Under the pieces are notes generated by a model that was not told the DNA's origin, did no database searches, and worked only from the letters and a program-made list of their open reading frames with translations. From assembly GCA_003640385.1 (NCBI GenBank), contig RCAB01000292.1, positions 16,665-80,664 on the forward strand: 64,000 bases of DNA, written 5' to 3'. Every line of letters begins with the position of its first letter. Positions within the stretch are counted from its first letter, which is position 1. The stretch comes from Setaria digitata. Taxonomy: Eukaryota > Nematoda > Chromadorea > Rhabditida > Setariidae. The position numbers were made by a program, and so were the translations under genes. This document shows, piece after piece, positions 1 through 12,121 of this stretch.

Positions 1-126
1 GGTAACATATGTACTCATGAATATTGCGAGTAACTGCGTAGTTCCACGTGTCTCTACGCATGTTTTACGTACGTTCACGACATGCAATGTATTTTACTAA
101 TCGCATTTTATATGTTATCAGCATAT

Positions 127-181
127 GTGTATGTGTGTGTGTGTGTATATGTATATGTATGTGTGTGTGTGTGTGTGTGTC
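127..181. repeat. Short (GT)n/(AT GT)n microsatellite
   Basis: An alternating GT tract interrupted by TAT steps. It is the first of several GT-rich tracts in the leftmost 700 bases. Any open frame across it is repeat-derived (Cys-Val strings) and not a gene. Confidence 0.85.
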
Positions 182-467
182 CGTCTGTATTTCTACATAT
201 CCTTCCAGCACTTTGAAAGGATGGATTTACGATGGGGCATGGTGGTGAGATGGGTGTGTGTGTCGAGTTGTCCGTCTGTCACTTGAAATTCGTAATGAAG
301 TTCAAGATTTACATAGTGATATAGGTGTGCATGTTGGTCTGCCAATAGCAGGTCTGTGTGTCCGTCTGTCTGTACTTCAAAGAATGACTCGAGTCTGTAC
401 ATGTACTGTGTATATGAGCATTAGTTAAATAGCTTCAATGTAATGGTGAAGTTTAGACGATGGATTA

Positions 468-625
<158 letters not shown>

Positions 626-861
626 TGTGTGTCTGTCTGTCTGTGTGTTGTGTGCAACGGAGGCAATAAGTGAAGGAGCGAAATGATGAAGCATTGTGGT
701 GTGAGTACCTACCGGTGAAGTATTCCACAGACAGAGAGGTAGAGAGCAACGAGGCAGTGCACGAGGAGAAGAGAAGAGGAGTGAGAGTAAGCGATGCTGA
801 AAGAAAGGGGCGAGGGCAGAAAGTAGAAGGTACGAACGATTTTTGCCTTCCTTTTTGAAGA

Positions 862-1070
862 TATGTATGTGTGTGCTGGTGCTGTTGGTGCTGTTACTGC
901 CGTTGCTACTACTGCTACTTCCACTGCTTTTCTACTGTTACTGCTACTACTACTACTACTACTACTGCTCCTACTGCTGCTGCTGCTGCTGTTGTTGCTG
1001 TTGCTGTTGGTGTTGCTGTGCTGCTGCCGTTGTTGCTGTCCTGTTGCTATTGGGATTGGGATTGGGATTG
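862..1070. repeat. CTN triplet repeat followed by TTGGGA hexamers
   Basis: A long run of CTG/CTA/CTT-type triplets, including about eight CTA copies near 940-965. It is followed at 1049-1070 by three to four tandem TTGGGA units. The strand is pyrimidine-rich. The resulting Leu/Cys-rich open frames have no start context, splice continuity or domain, so I treat the block as simple repeat. Confidence 0.9.
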
Positions 1071-1227
1071 TCGGGTTGTCTTGGGGCAGGCGGGGGGGAC
1101 ACCGGCACGATGGAGGACTGGAGAGGGCTGAGGAGGGAAGGACGGACGGGTAGATGAGTTGTGTGCTTTGTGCGTTGGATGAGATGGCATTGGGGCTGGT
1201 GGCAAGTTATGCCATGCCAGCCATTCT

Positions 1228-1321
1228 ATTTCATTTCATTTCATTTCATTTCAGTTCAGTTCATTTCATTTCAGTTCATTTCAGTTTAGTTTAGTTTAAT
1301 TTAGTTTAGTTTAGTTTAATT
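1228..1321. repeat. Pentanucleotide repeat TTTCA grading into TTTAG
   Basis: About 18 tandem 5-bp units. The left part is TTTCA with occasional TTCAG variants, and the right part is TTTAG/TTTAA. The unit changes within one array, which suggests replication-slippage expansion of successive variants. No gene overlaps it. Confidence 0.92.
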
Positions 1322-2120
1322 TATCGTTCCATTCTTGGCCAGTCATCATTAGTAATATCTTAACTATGGCTACTATTATTAGCATTTATTTAACAACCAA
1401 TATTGGTTAATAGTACTTGTTCTAATGTTCCAACATTTGTTTTCATTATTTGATTTTCTGTGATTCATTTTGATGTTGTCGTTTATTCAGTTCTTTTAGG
1501 TAATTAAATTTCCATTATTTGTTGTGATTCATGTATATTCTACTCCAATTTGGAATTATTCGGTAGTGATGAATTGAATGGATTATGAATTAGATGACAT
1601 CATGAGAGAGTCTCTTTCATAAACCAAACTTACTGCATTGCTAGTCTTATATTTCGTTATTTTTAGAATACAGCTACTGATAAGAATTGCATACGTCATT
1701 TCCTGTCATGTTTTTCCTTTTAATTCTCTTTACTTACCGGAGTACGGTGTATACTTGGTTGGCCCTAAAATCACCACGGTGCCTTATAAGTGTGCGTTTT
1801 TGACATCGATTGTTTTGTTGTGACCGTGTACATTATCTTAGCTACAGTATGTTGTATTTTACGCCTAGTCACCGCACCGAACAACTGAAAAGGGGAGGCG
1901 AGAAGTTTCGGGTATATGAAGTGATGTAAATGTGGTTTAGAGAAAATGGTTGATCCATTGTCCTCATTGTTGTGGGATCCTCACAGTACCTCACGATCTC
2001 TGTTTTTTATAGACGGGTGTTTTCTGTTACATTCTCATTAGTGCTGCTGATACATTATAATCTATTGCAGACTTTGATTGGTGATTAGTTATTAATTACA
2101 ACTGTAATATTCCGAAAAAC
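1322..2120. other. Non-coding upstream region of the HMG-box gene
   Basis: About 800 bases with no supportable exon; a 61-codon hydrophobic open frame lies here but lacks splice or start support. A possible splice or trans-splice acceptor (aaaacAG) ends at 2122, eight bases before the HMG-box start codon. Its polypyrimidine tract is poor. Confidence 0.5.
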
Positions 2121-2129
2121 AGTGGAGAT

Positions 2130-2930
2130 ATGGGCAAAGCAACTGTTGATGGCAAGAAACCAAAAGCAGCAAAAAAGATGAAAGATCCAAATGCTCCGAA
2201 ACGCGCAATGTCAGCTTTTTTCATTTGGATGAATGAGAATCGTGATCGAATCAAGAAGCCTGGGATGAGTGTGGGTGACGTCGCGAAGGCCGCAGGTATT
2301 GAATGGGCAGCGATGACGGATAAATCAGTTAGTTTCTCACTTTCAGTAAGATATGACAGAATGCGGCACAATGAAAGTGTATTGGTTAGGATGCCATTAC
2401 TTGAATAAGGAATAGTTCAGTAAATAAAAGCTGGGTTTTTGTGGATAAGGGTATTATAAACCTTTGCAATGGTACAGTCACTTGTGTTGTCTCATGTCGT
2501 ACTCAAATTCTGTCCAGTATGTGTTTTGGCATGTATCTGTACGCTAAAGTTTTGTTTAAAGCAGTCTACTCTAATGAAGGATTTCTTTATAGTAATGACG
2601 AGTTCTCAGGAACCATCTCCTCCCTATTATTTCCACTCTTCTGAGGAATATCTCGCCCTTTTATTTTTAAAATCTAGAAGCATCTAATTAAGGGGCCGTT
2701 TCACATGCTTTGTGCTTATTCCTTGTAACTTCCTCATTCAGTTGAGGAGCGAGGGAAGGGAGAACGTCGTCTTGAACTGGAGGGGAATTTATGACCAGAT
2801 TTTATCTAATTTTCAAATATTGGTTTGTCTGATAATACGAAAAGTCAAATTTCAGCAATGGGAGAAACGAGCAGAAGAGGACAAAAAAAGGTACGAGAGG
2901 GAAATAGCTGCGTACAAAAACAAGCAATAG
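2130..2930 (+). CDS. Single HMG-box chromatin protein, HMG-1.1-like
   Basis: Two exons, 2130-2327 and 2856-2930, joined in phase 0 (donor GTTAGT, acceptor TTTCAG), encode 90 residues. A short Lys-rich N-terminus (1-18) is followed by one HMG box at about 19-87. It has the family's [20 protein letters not shown] opening, a helix II starting near [10 protein letters not shown], and helix III with [23 protein letters not shown]-box proteins bind the DNA minor groove without strong sequence preference and bend DNA. A single box filling nearly the whole chain matches the size of the small C. elegans HMG-1.1 class rather than the two-box HMGB proteins. A long acidic tail is absent. The intron falls inside the box between helices II and III. 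The family call is secure; orthology to hmg-1.1 is inferred. Confidence 0.92.
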
Positions 2931-3114
2931 ACTCCATCAAGCATCAATAGTGACAACAGTAACCGAAGCCAAACATGTCGTTTAAGCAGTTTCGATGTCA
3001 TTTGTTTCTCTTTCCGATGCTGACATTTTGATGTTCTACGGAAAGTCATGTAATTAACCGTACCAATATTTTTTGAACAATTTTGGTCCAGTTTCTATAT
3101 GGCACTTTCATCCT

Positions 3115-3116
<2 letters not shown>

Positions 3117-3151
<35 letters not shown>
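3117..3151. repeat. Poly(T) tract, 35 bases
   Basis: An uninterrupted T run about 190 bases after the HMG-box stop codon, probably in or just past its 3' untranslated region. It is the longest T run in the window. Confidence 0.9.
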
Positions 3152-3152
<1 letters not shown>

Positions 3153-3463
3153 TGATCTCAGGCGAATCGCGCAAAACTCGTGTGCATAATTTGATTTGTT
3201 TTGTTGTGTCTCGCAGTTTGTGTGGATGTGTGTATACGGACGTTTTAACTGAATATGTTTCCCTCCTCCTCTTTCCCCTTATCCCCGTCCCTCCCTTTCT
3301 CCCTTTTAAATTTTCTCTGAATCAACTTGGATTTGATCATTTTAACTCTGTCGGTATGCTTTAGTTAAATATAAAAAGTAGAAAAATTGACAGGCAAGAT
3401 TCCAACAACTGCTGCAATCGACACGGTGCAGTGCATCTGGTATGTAGGGATGATGAGTATAGC

Positions 3464-3568
3464 ACGTGTGTGTATGTGTGCGTATGTGTGTGTGTGTGTG
3501 TGTGTGTGTTTGTATATGTGTAGGTGATGTGTGAATGCGATATGTGTGTGTGTGTGTGTGTGTGTGTT
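3464..3568. repeat. Compound (GT)n microsatellite
   Basis: Three GT-rich segments separated by short unique DNA. The reverse-strand Thr-His open frame through it is repeat-derived. Confidence 0.85.
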
Positions 3569-3599
3569 TTTTGTGCTGTTACTATCACAATTTAACGAA

Positions 3600-4828
3600 A
3601 AGTTTTAATTCCTCTTTTTTCATGTTCTTTGTATCGATGGATACGTTTTAACACATTGAGAAGAAATGTCCAGTAAAGTGTTTTCTTTGTATATTTCGAT
3701 GGACACTATTTCCTTTTTTTGAATCGAGCACTGCATACAATGGGTCAGTAGTATTGTCGATAAATCCAAGAGATTTTCGAAATGCAGGAATTTCACATGC
3801 TGTATTTTATGCTACAATTTATCAGAAGATATAATGTATGTGTTGTTTTTGATGGGTATTTATTTTATCCTCGATTATATAGCCTGACTCTCATATTGTC
3901 AGAATTTCGAATTCTGCTCTTATGAAATTCTGAGAAAAAAAAAAAAAAAATGAGTGACATTCCTGTGATCGTTGTATCAGGGTCTTGGTGGGAATGAGTC
4001 CGGTTAGCGTAAAGTTTTCTGGGCATCGTTACTGATAATTTGTGGCTATGACAAACTACATTTTTTGGTTTTTTTTTTTTTTTTTTTCAATTTTAATGTC
4101 GCTACAGCACAGCAGCACTGGAACAAACATTTAGGATGGACGGAGAGCTGCTGTCAATGGGAAGACGCTGGTTCAAGTTATCAGATTGTTTAATCGTTAA
4201 TGTTAGTAATTTGTTACTGTGCTCTGAATTAATATAAATTTCAAGCAGTGCATGATGCGATATTCATTGTCTATTATTGTTTGTTTGCGTAGCTGTCGGT
4301 TCTCGCTGAGTGCTTGGCTGTGAATTGTTGCATCGGTTTGTTGAACAAGAAGTCGGTTTTCTAAAATGCATAAAATTTTTGTAGCTTAATGTATCGACTA
4401 AACTTGCATTTAAAATTGACGTTTCTTGCCTTTACGCTGTTAAAAGTTTGATGCTGGAATAAAACGAAAAAAAAAAAAAAGAAAGTAATTTGGGCAACAA
4501 ATATAATTGTGCTGAAAATTTCCGACGATAAAATTTCAATCAAATATTCTACATAGGTCGTAGATGCTCACATTTACAAATTGTTAAATCATGTAAGAGT
4601 CGTTAGTTCATGACCAAGAAGTGTCTCATATATATATATCTATAACTGACTTGGATGGCGAAAGAAGTAGTTCAGTAGGGATGGTTTTTCTAGGACTTAA
4701 AAAAAAAAATTTGAAGCTGTTTTTCACTTTTTCTTTTTTTGCTTTTTTTGGTTGGATAAAATAAAAGTGATAATTTAAATGAAATTATCAAATTTTTTGT
4801 TTTTTTTTCACTTTATTTCACACAACAT
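3600..4828. other. Intergenic region between HMG-box gene and large gene
   Basis: AT-rich DNA with homopolymers and no confident exon. A short ATG-initiated frame at 4136 (MDGELLSMGRRW, ending at a possible GTTCAA donor) is the only candidate 5' exon for the next gene. Its phase does not join cleanly to the first supported exon, so it is not included. Confidence 0.4.
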
Positions 4829-7800
4829 ATGAATGGGAAGAAATATTGGGAGAAGAAAGATGTGCTTGCTGAAAGCTCACAAATTGTTACTGCTATCGAT
4901 GCTTTCACTGCATCTGATTATCTTGTAAGATTTAACATTTTAGTTCGAAATTTTTCTTCAAAATTCATATTAATTAATTAAACGAATTAATTTAGTTGAT
5001 ATACACATTGTGCTAAATAATTTCTTGTATTACTTTCTTGTTTTTATTATTTGTTATTTTAAAATTTCCTCATTTACTGCTTACTATATATATATATATA
5101 TATATATGTAGTAAGTATATTTTTCTGCTTTTTAAAATTTATCATAATTACTCACTCTGTCATTATCATCTTATCAGAGAGTATAAAAAATTAGAAAATA
5201 ATTTTATTTTTTTTAAATATAAAATGTAAAAATTCCGTAACCAAAGCGCGTTATTCATCATTTATTTATCTGTTTAGTAAACAAATTTTCGAACAGGTGT
5301 TCCAAAAAGTTTTTCGAAACTTGAGCAGTTTGTGCAAGGAAGTAGAAAATAAACAAAAATTTACATTTTTTTTTCTCATTCACAATTTATCACTATTTAA
5401 AATAACAATCAAAAAAAAAAAAACACAAAATTTAATTTAATCCTTTTGCAGACATACTTATACAAATAAGAATTTTTTTTTTTATTTTTTTTGCTGTTTA
5501 AATTATTATTGCTAATAATTTTTACATAAATATATTTTGCATAAAAATATTTAGGTGAGTAATTCAATGGATAATGTAGAAGGGATGCTAAGATTGCTGA
5601 TGAACAATCCAGATAATCTAACTATCCTGAAATATCCAATTGATATTACCCAGAAGTATGTTTAAATTCTATTTATTTGCTTTATTTTATTTATTTATTT
5701 TCTTTTAACAATTCATTTTTTTTTGTTTTATTTATTTTTTCGTTTGCTTATTCATTTAATTAATTAATTTCATTTATCTGTCTTTTTTGAGAAATTTCTG
5801 CATACAAGCAATATAATCTCTTGATAACTTTGTATGAAGCTAAAAAATAACTATGAAATAAGATTCCTAAATGTCGTAACAATTTTATAAGAGAGCTAAA
5901 TGTGAAATTCAAAAAAAAAAAAAAAAAAAAAATCTGAAAATGTTATCATCAATTTAAAGATTTAAATATGATAATTGTATGCTACTTTATCAACATCAAA
6001 AGGCAATTCGCTGCATTGTAGGAATTTTAGCTTTGAACTTTTACAAATTAAATTTATCCAATTCCAAAATAAAATTATCAGGTAAAAGAAATATCTTTTC
6101 TCGAATTTTTTTTGTTCTCTCTGTCCTTTTTTTTTTCTCTCTCTCGTTTTCAGAGCCAGTGTTGAACGAATTACACCATTTACAAAAAAATTTCAAAAGA
6201 AAGCAGCTTCTATAATTCATGGCTTTAGTGCTGGTAAGAATTTCCAATATTTAATTTAAATTTTTCATTTTCATTTTTCTTTTTTTCTTCTTCTTTTAAT
6301 TCTTGAATGTTCTCATTTGTAATTAATTTGTTATCATTCCAAATAGTTGTCTGTTTACTCCTTTGTTTCTCTGAAAAAGAAACAATTAATAATGAAATTT
6401 CAGAATCAATGATACAAACAAATCGGCAATTTATGCGAAATTCAGCACAGGGCTTAAAAGTATTTTGCTTTTTATGTATGATCCATCGTTATCAGTAATA
6501 ATTGTTAGGGAAATTGATAATTATCAATGATATGGTATTTTTAATAATTGCTTAAAAATATATGAAAAAAAAAATGTCACACAAAAAAAAATTCAGTTGA
6601 TCAAAGCAAATTGTCTGTTTGTTTGTTTATTTATTTATTTGTTTATTTTTTTGATTACTCAAAATAAGAATTATTTGATGGGTGTAAAATAAGTTGTTAT
6701 GAATTGCAAAATTTAAATAAGAAAAAACAATGATATAATTAATTATTAAGGATCATTTATAGAGCACAAAAAATATTAAATCACGAACAAGTTCATCATC
6801 TACCACTGCACCTTATGTATGTGTTGCTGGTAGGATTATTATTACTTTAATTTTTCGCATAAAATTTCAAAATTAAAATATTTTCAATTAGTAAATTGAT
6901 AGAGAAACATTTTTAAAATAGTAAGCTAAAATGATTCTTGCAATTGCAAGCGTAAAGCTCATAAAATTTATAAAGTTAATTGTACGAATGTTTGATAAAT
7001 TTGGTTTTTTTTTTTTTTTTTTTTCAAAAAATTTTACACATTTATAATTCACTTTTGCTAATTTAGTTTGTAATTTCATTAAAATACTGCAAAATGAAAC
7101 ATGATAATATTGTTTCAATGAATGAATGAATAATTAATTGGAATATTTTTGAATTTGAAAAATGATTATTAGGTCCGGTAAGAGTTCAAACAGTACAAAA
7201 AATTGATGGACGACCAATGAATAAATTATTTATTGATGAAATATTAGAGCTGTATGGTTCAGGTGTAAAATATCCAAGCAAAGAATTGATCAGCATAAAG
7301 CCCAAAATTTTAAAATCTTTACCAGTGGTAAGCGATTATTATGCATTTTGAATCTAACGATAAAACTTTCTCTGCTTTATAGCAGTGCTAATATTAATTA
7401 ATATCGCACTAATATTAATTGGTTAGATTCAAAAATAAATGATTTTTTTTTTAATTAACTGTTACCGAGGCTTATATGGAATAATTTTTAAAATATCGTA
7501 ATATTTTAATCATTTAATAGTTCATTTGATCATTTTTTTTTTCCTTCTTCTAAAAAGATAAATAAACACTATTAATATGCTGTGATTGTGGATGATCCAG
7601 AAATTTTCCGTTATTTTTTCAATTTTGACTCATTTAACTGATCGAAAATACTTCAGCAACAGCGCTATTTGCAAATAAGGTTCACTTAAGCTACCGGAAA
7701 TACTCCAGTAGTGGTGCNGAAATTTTCCGTTATTTTTTCAATTTTGACTCATTCAACTGATCGAAAATACTTCAGCAACAGTGCTATTTGCAAATAAGGT

Positions 7801-10800
7801 TCACTTAAGCTACCGGAAATACTCCAGTAGTGGTGCTATTCATAGGTTAGACTTGTTTAGGTTACCGGAAATAGTCCAGCAGCAGCGCATTTCACAAATT
7901 AGGTTTACTTAAGCTACCGGAAATAGTCCAGAGTAGTGGGTGCAATTCATAAGTTATACTTGCTTAGGCTACCGGAAATACTCCAGCAACAGCGCATTTC
8001 ACAAATTAGGTTTACTTAAGCTACCGGAAATAGTCCAGAGTAGTGGGTGCAATTTATAAGTTATACTTTCCTAGGCTACCGGAAATAGTCCAGCAACAGC
8101 GCATTTCACAAATTAGGCTTACTTAAGCTACCGGAAATAGTCCAGTAGTAGTGCAATTCATAAGTTTGACTTGCTTAGGCTACCGGAAACACTCCGATAA
8201 CAGTGCAATCAGTTCGAGTTGGTCGTGATTATGTAAGAATCGATCGGAAAATGGAAATAGAACGATCGAACATTAAATTACCACCTGCTGTGAATGCCAA
8301 AGAGATGGTGAAATTTGGCGGCGATGAATTGTTCCAAGAAAACTGTTTGTGCTCTTTAACATTTTTATTCAATGAAAATATATATATATATTTTAATTAC
8401 TTTGAGGCAATAACTATGGAATCTTTCATTTTTTTTTTTTTTTTTTGAAATTTTTAATAAGAAATTTTAGTGAAACGATTAAATGGCAACTTGTTTTTTT
8501 TTTTTTTTTGAAAAAGAAATGATAAATCATTTTGAATTTTTGCAAATTAATAAAATGATTATATTTCTGATTGAAATGCTAATTCTGAAAGTTTTCTTTT
8601 ATATTGCATAAAATTTAAAAGAAAAGAAAAATGAAAGAAGAAGCTGTGTAAAAAAATTTATTTCAGCAAAAATTGAAACAAGTCGAAAATCAAAATCCGA
8701 AGCTGCCCTTTCTAAAACACCTGTCTTTAGTCTAATTGGACCACTGGTAATTACAACATTCCAGAATACAGTACATGATTCTAGCAGCGGTTGTTACAAG
8801 ATTTATGAGGAAATTGAATTACGTGCTGATCGAAGTACTGCAAAACCTGAAATTGTTCGTTACTTCTATTTGTTGAAATTAAATTTTAAAAAATTTCAAG
8901 CTTAATTGTTCTTTTTTTTTTCTTCTTCTTCTTTTTCAAATGAACTTTAAAATTGTTTGAAGTTCCTGAGTTTTTTTCTTTTTTTTTTTAATCAAAATTT
9001 TGAGCAATTTTTTTTTTTTTCCTCAAGTTTACAGCTCGCTGAAATTCATTAATATCATGAAGAATGGTAAAAATTTGACAGTACTAGTAAAATAAACAAA
9101 AGAATTTGAAATTTGTCACAATTTCACTAATCTTAAAGAACCTAAAAAAAAGTGTCAAATTTGTATTTTATTCACTTTTTTTTTTTTTTTTTTAACATTC
9201 GAAAATGCATTTATCTATGCATTCAGTGTAATATTTTGCACAGGTTGTGATACCATTTCTTCGAAAGGTATCACAATTACCGAACGATAAAGCACAGCAG
9301 TTACCATTCAGATATCAAGAAGATATCCTCATAGGTCATAATGTGATGCTAATCAAACGTATAGTTGAAATAAAACCTTTGCAGAAGAAACAGGTATAAG
9401 TTTTGATCAAAAATAATCATATCATTAAGAAATTAAGCATCTGTAAATTATAACTTTCTGCTTATATTATTTTGAAGTAGAGATAGTCTAATAGTCATCA
9501 GTGAAATGATAAAGTTTATTTATTTATTTTTTTTTATTCATTTTTCAAGTTTTTTTTTTTTTTTTTTTTTTTGATAGAATCACTGGATTTCTTCAACAGA
9601 AATGATTTCTAATAAAAGCAAATATTTCACGCGATCATATTAACAGCCATATAATATTTAATTTGCATATTTTACAGGTCTGTGACCTTTCATTAAGTGA
9701 AGAGCGGAATTATGTCACCGATGAAACTATTCGCACTCCAAGCACTATGACGGAATTGTTGTTAGTTTTAAAATTTTGTCAAGATTTTAGTAGGAAGCAA
9801 AATTTGCCATTTCAAATGGTGCCTTATAAAAATTGCGCACAAAAAGTAATTTTTTTTTTTTTTTTTGAATTTAATTTTCTTAGATAGCATGTAAATTATA
9901 ACAGTAGCATTTATACTTTTGCTTTTCATAGTTCAATTAATAATTATTCATATTTTATTATTTTATCGATTAGGTTTCATTAACCAAATTCGGAAGTAAT
10001 ATCAATGAACGGGAAAAACTAAAAAAAAAAAATTCAAATCAAATGATACCTCTCCTCCATTAACTTACTAACAGAAAGCGATCTAAATTTTATACTTATC
10101 AGAGGATTTTATCAGTGCGGAAATATGATGGTAATATTTTATCAGTTTGTCAATAACCGGGAATGAATTGAATTTCAGAAGTTCAAATATTGGAGAGAGG
10201 AGAAAAATGCTGGTGCTACAAGAGCCACCAATTAGGACAGATTTCACAATATCAAATGATCATTCAGCTGAGCCAGCTCTTGGCTTAAGGATCGATTCAG
10301 CTGGTACAGGTGATCGAATTGGCGAAAAAGAGGGAAATTTACGAACTGCCAACGGTTCATCTGAAATGCTTAACGAAGGTTGCATATATTTAATCAAAAA
10401 AAAAAAAAAGAAAATACATCATTAATTAAGATGTATTTTTATTTAATTTACCTTAAATTTTACACTGCTAATCTTCTATTGCTCTAGCTATGAATGTAAT
10501 AAAGAGTAGTACGAAGTTTTATTTTAGCTATTATTGAAAATTTATCTCTCTGTTTCACTTATTATTCCTATAAAGAATGGAATTTTTTCAGGTCGCAGCA
10601 TAGTGAAAACATTCGACAAATTTCAAGTCTTTCGGCAACCATCACTGATCAGTAGGTAGAATTTTGAGCTGTAAATTTTCTCGAGCTACTTTTATTCCTA
10701 ATGCTTTTTTTTTTTTTTTCCTTTATCACAAATAAGGCAGAAAAATTTTTCTAGAATCTGAGAAAGCTCTTTTTAGTGTGTGCTTATTAGCATAAATGAA

Positions 10801-12079
10801 CTAATCTTTATCAATGTCAATTGTGCGAAGCTAAACTAAAAACTCTAAGGTCTAAGTTTGAGGATCGTAGAATTGCTTCTTCCAGAAATTTGATAACCGA
10901 ATAAATCAGATATTGAGTATTTATTCACTAGCATTATTGCTGAGAATGGTAACAAAAAAGTAAATATAAAAAGTGTGAATTTGAAAATTATAATTATAAA
11001 TTTATTCGAATGAAAAATTTAGCGCGCCTAAAGTTATCGAAATTTCCAAAAAGATGGATCATAAATATAAAGGTTATTGAAATTTGATTTTTTGATGATG
11101 AAAATATGAAAAATTATTCATATTTCTCATTTATATAATATTATTTAGCAAAATTAATATTGTATATTTTTTTTTTTTTTTTTTTTTTGCAATTTTCTAT
11201 CAGATATTTTAGCTTTTTTAAAGGCTAAAATTATGAAACAATAGTACACACAAATAATGACACTTTCTAGTTTCCAATTTAGAATTTTAATATATTACTA
11301 TCGTTCTTTTCTTTTTGAACTCGTATGTTGTTAGAGATGATTCGATTTAGCAATTGCATGCAAATAAGGACTAATTAATTTCAGGTGGCAAAACACCTAC
11401 TGAAGCTTTTATGAAAGCTGAATTACACACTGCTCATTCAATAAATACCTTACCAACAATCAGAAATTCTGAAATGGAGGATTATGCTCTGCGTTAGATT
11501 TTTCCACTAAAGTTAACGCTCCTCAAATCGAGAAATATCGGAGAAAATTCCGGATCACAAAATTCTGGATTCTTTGTACTGTTTAAAAATTTGAGTAATT
11601 TTTATTCTTTAGAAGCACATTCCGATTCATTACATACAGGACTATCACATAGCATCGAACGTATGAAATATACAGGGCATGGTAAGCACTGATGAAATTA
11701 TTGAAATTAAAAATACTGTTTAGTTAAGAAATTAATATGATAAGAATTGATATGATGAAAATCTTTTTATTCATATTTTCTTTATTTTCATTTCATTTCA
11801 TTTTTTTTTTCCTTTTCTAGTCATAAAATTACTAAAATTCTTAAATTAAATTGTAAAATTATCGAAAATCTTTTTAAAATCATAATTTCAGAGAATAAAT
11901 TAGCACCAAATTGGAAATATTTAAACAAATTCCATACAGTAAGGATAAAATATAAAAAATTAATTGCTGAAATTATCTTACAGCATCAGCAACTCAAACA
12001 CCAACGAAAGCATTTATGAGCGCTGAATTGTTTACTGCTCGATCAGCTGCTTCATTTAGTAAACGTAGTCACCTAGATA

Positions 12080-12121
<42 letters not shown>

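Noticed and set aside
863..1157. Leu-rich and Cys-rich frames
   Set aside because: Translation of CTN triplet repeats in three frames at once; no domain.
10021..10130. Exons after the A12 tract encoding either KSDLNFILIRG or KRSKFYTYQR
   Set aside because: Neither reading leaves the phase required by the 10179 exon; kept out of the model as unresolved.
11892..11946. Small exon encoding ENKLAPNWKYLNKFHT
   Set aside because: Its donor leaves phase 0, incompatible with the next exon; skipping it (11681 to 11984) gives a perfect join.
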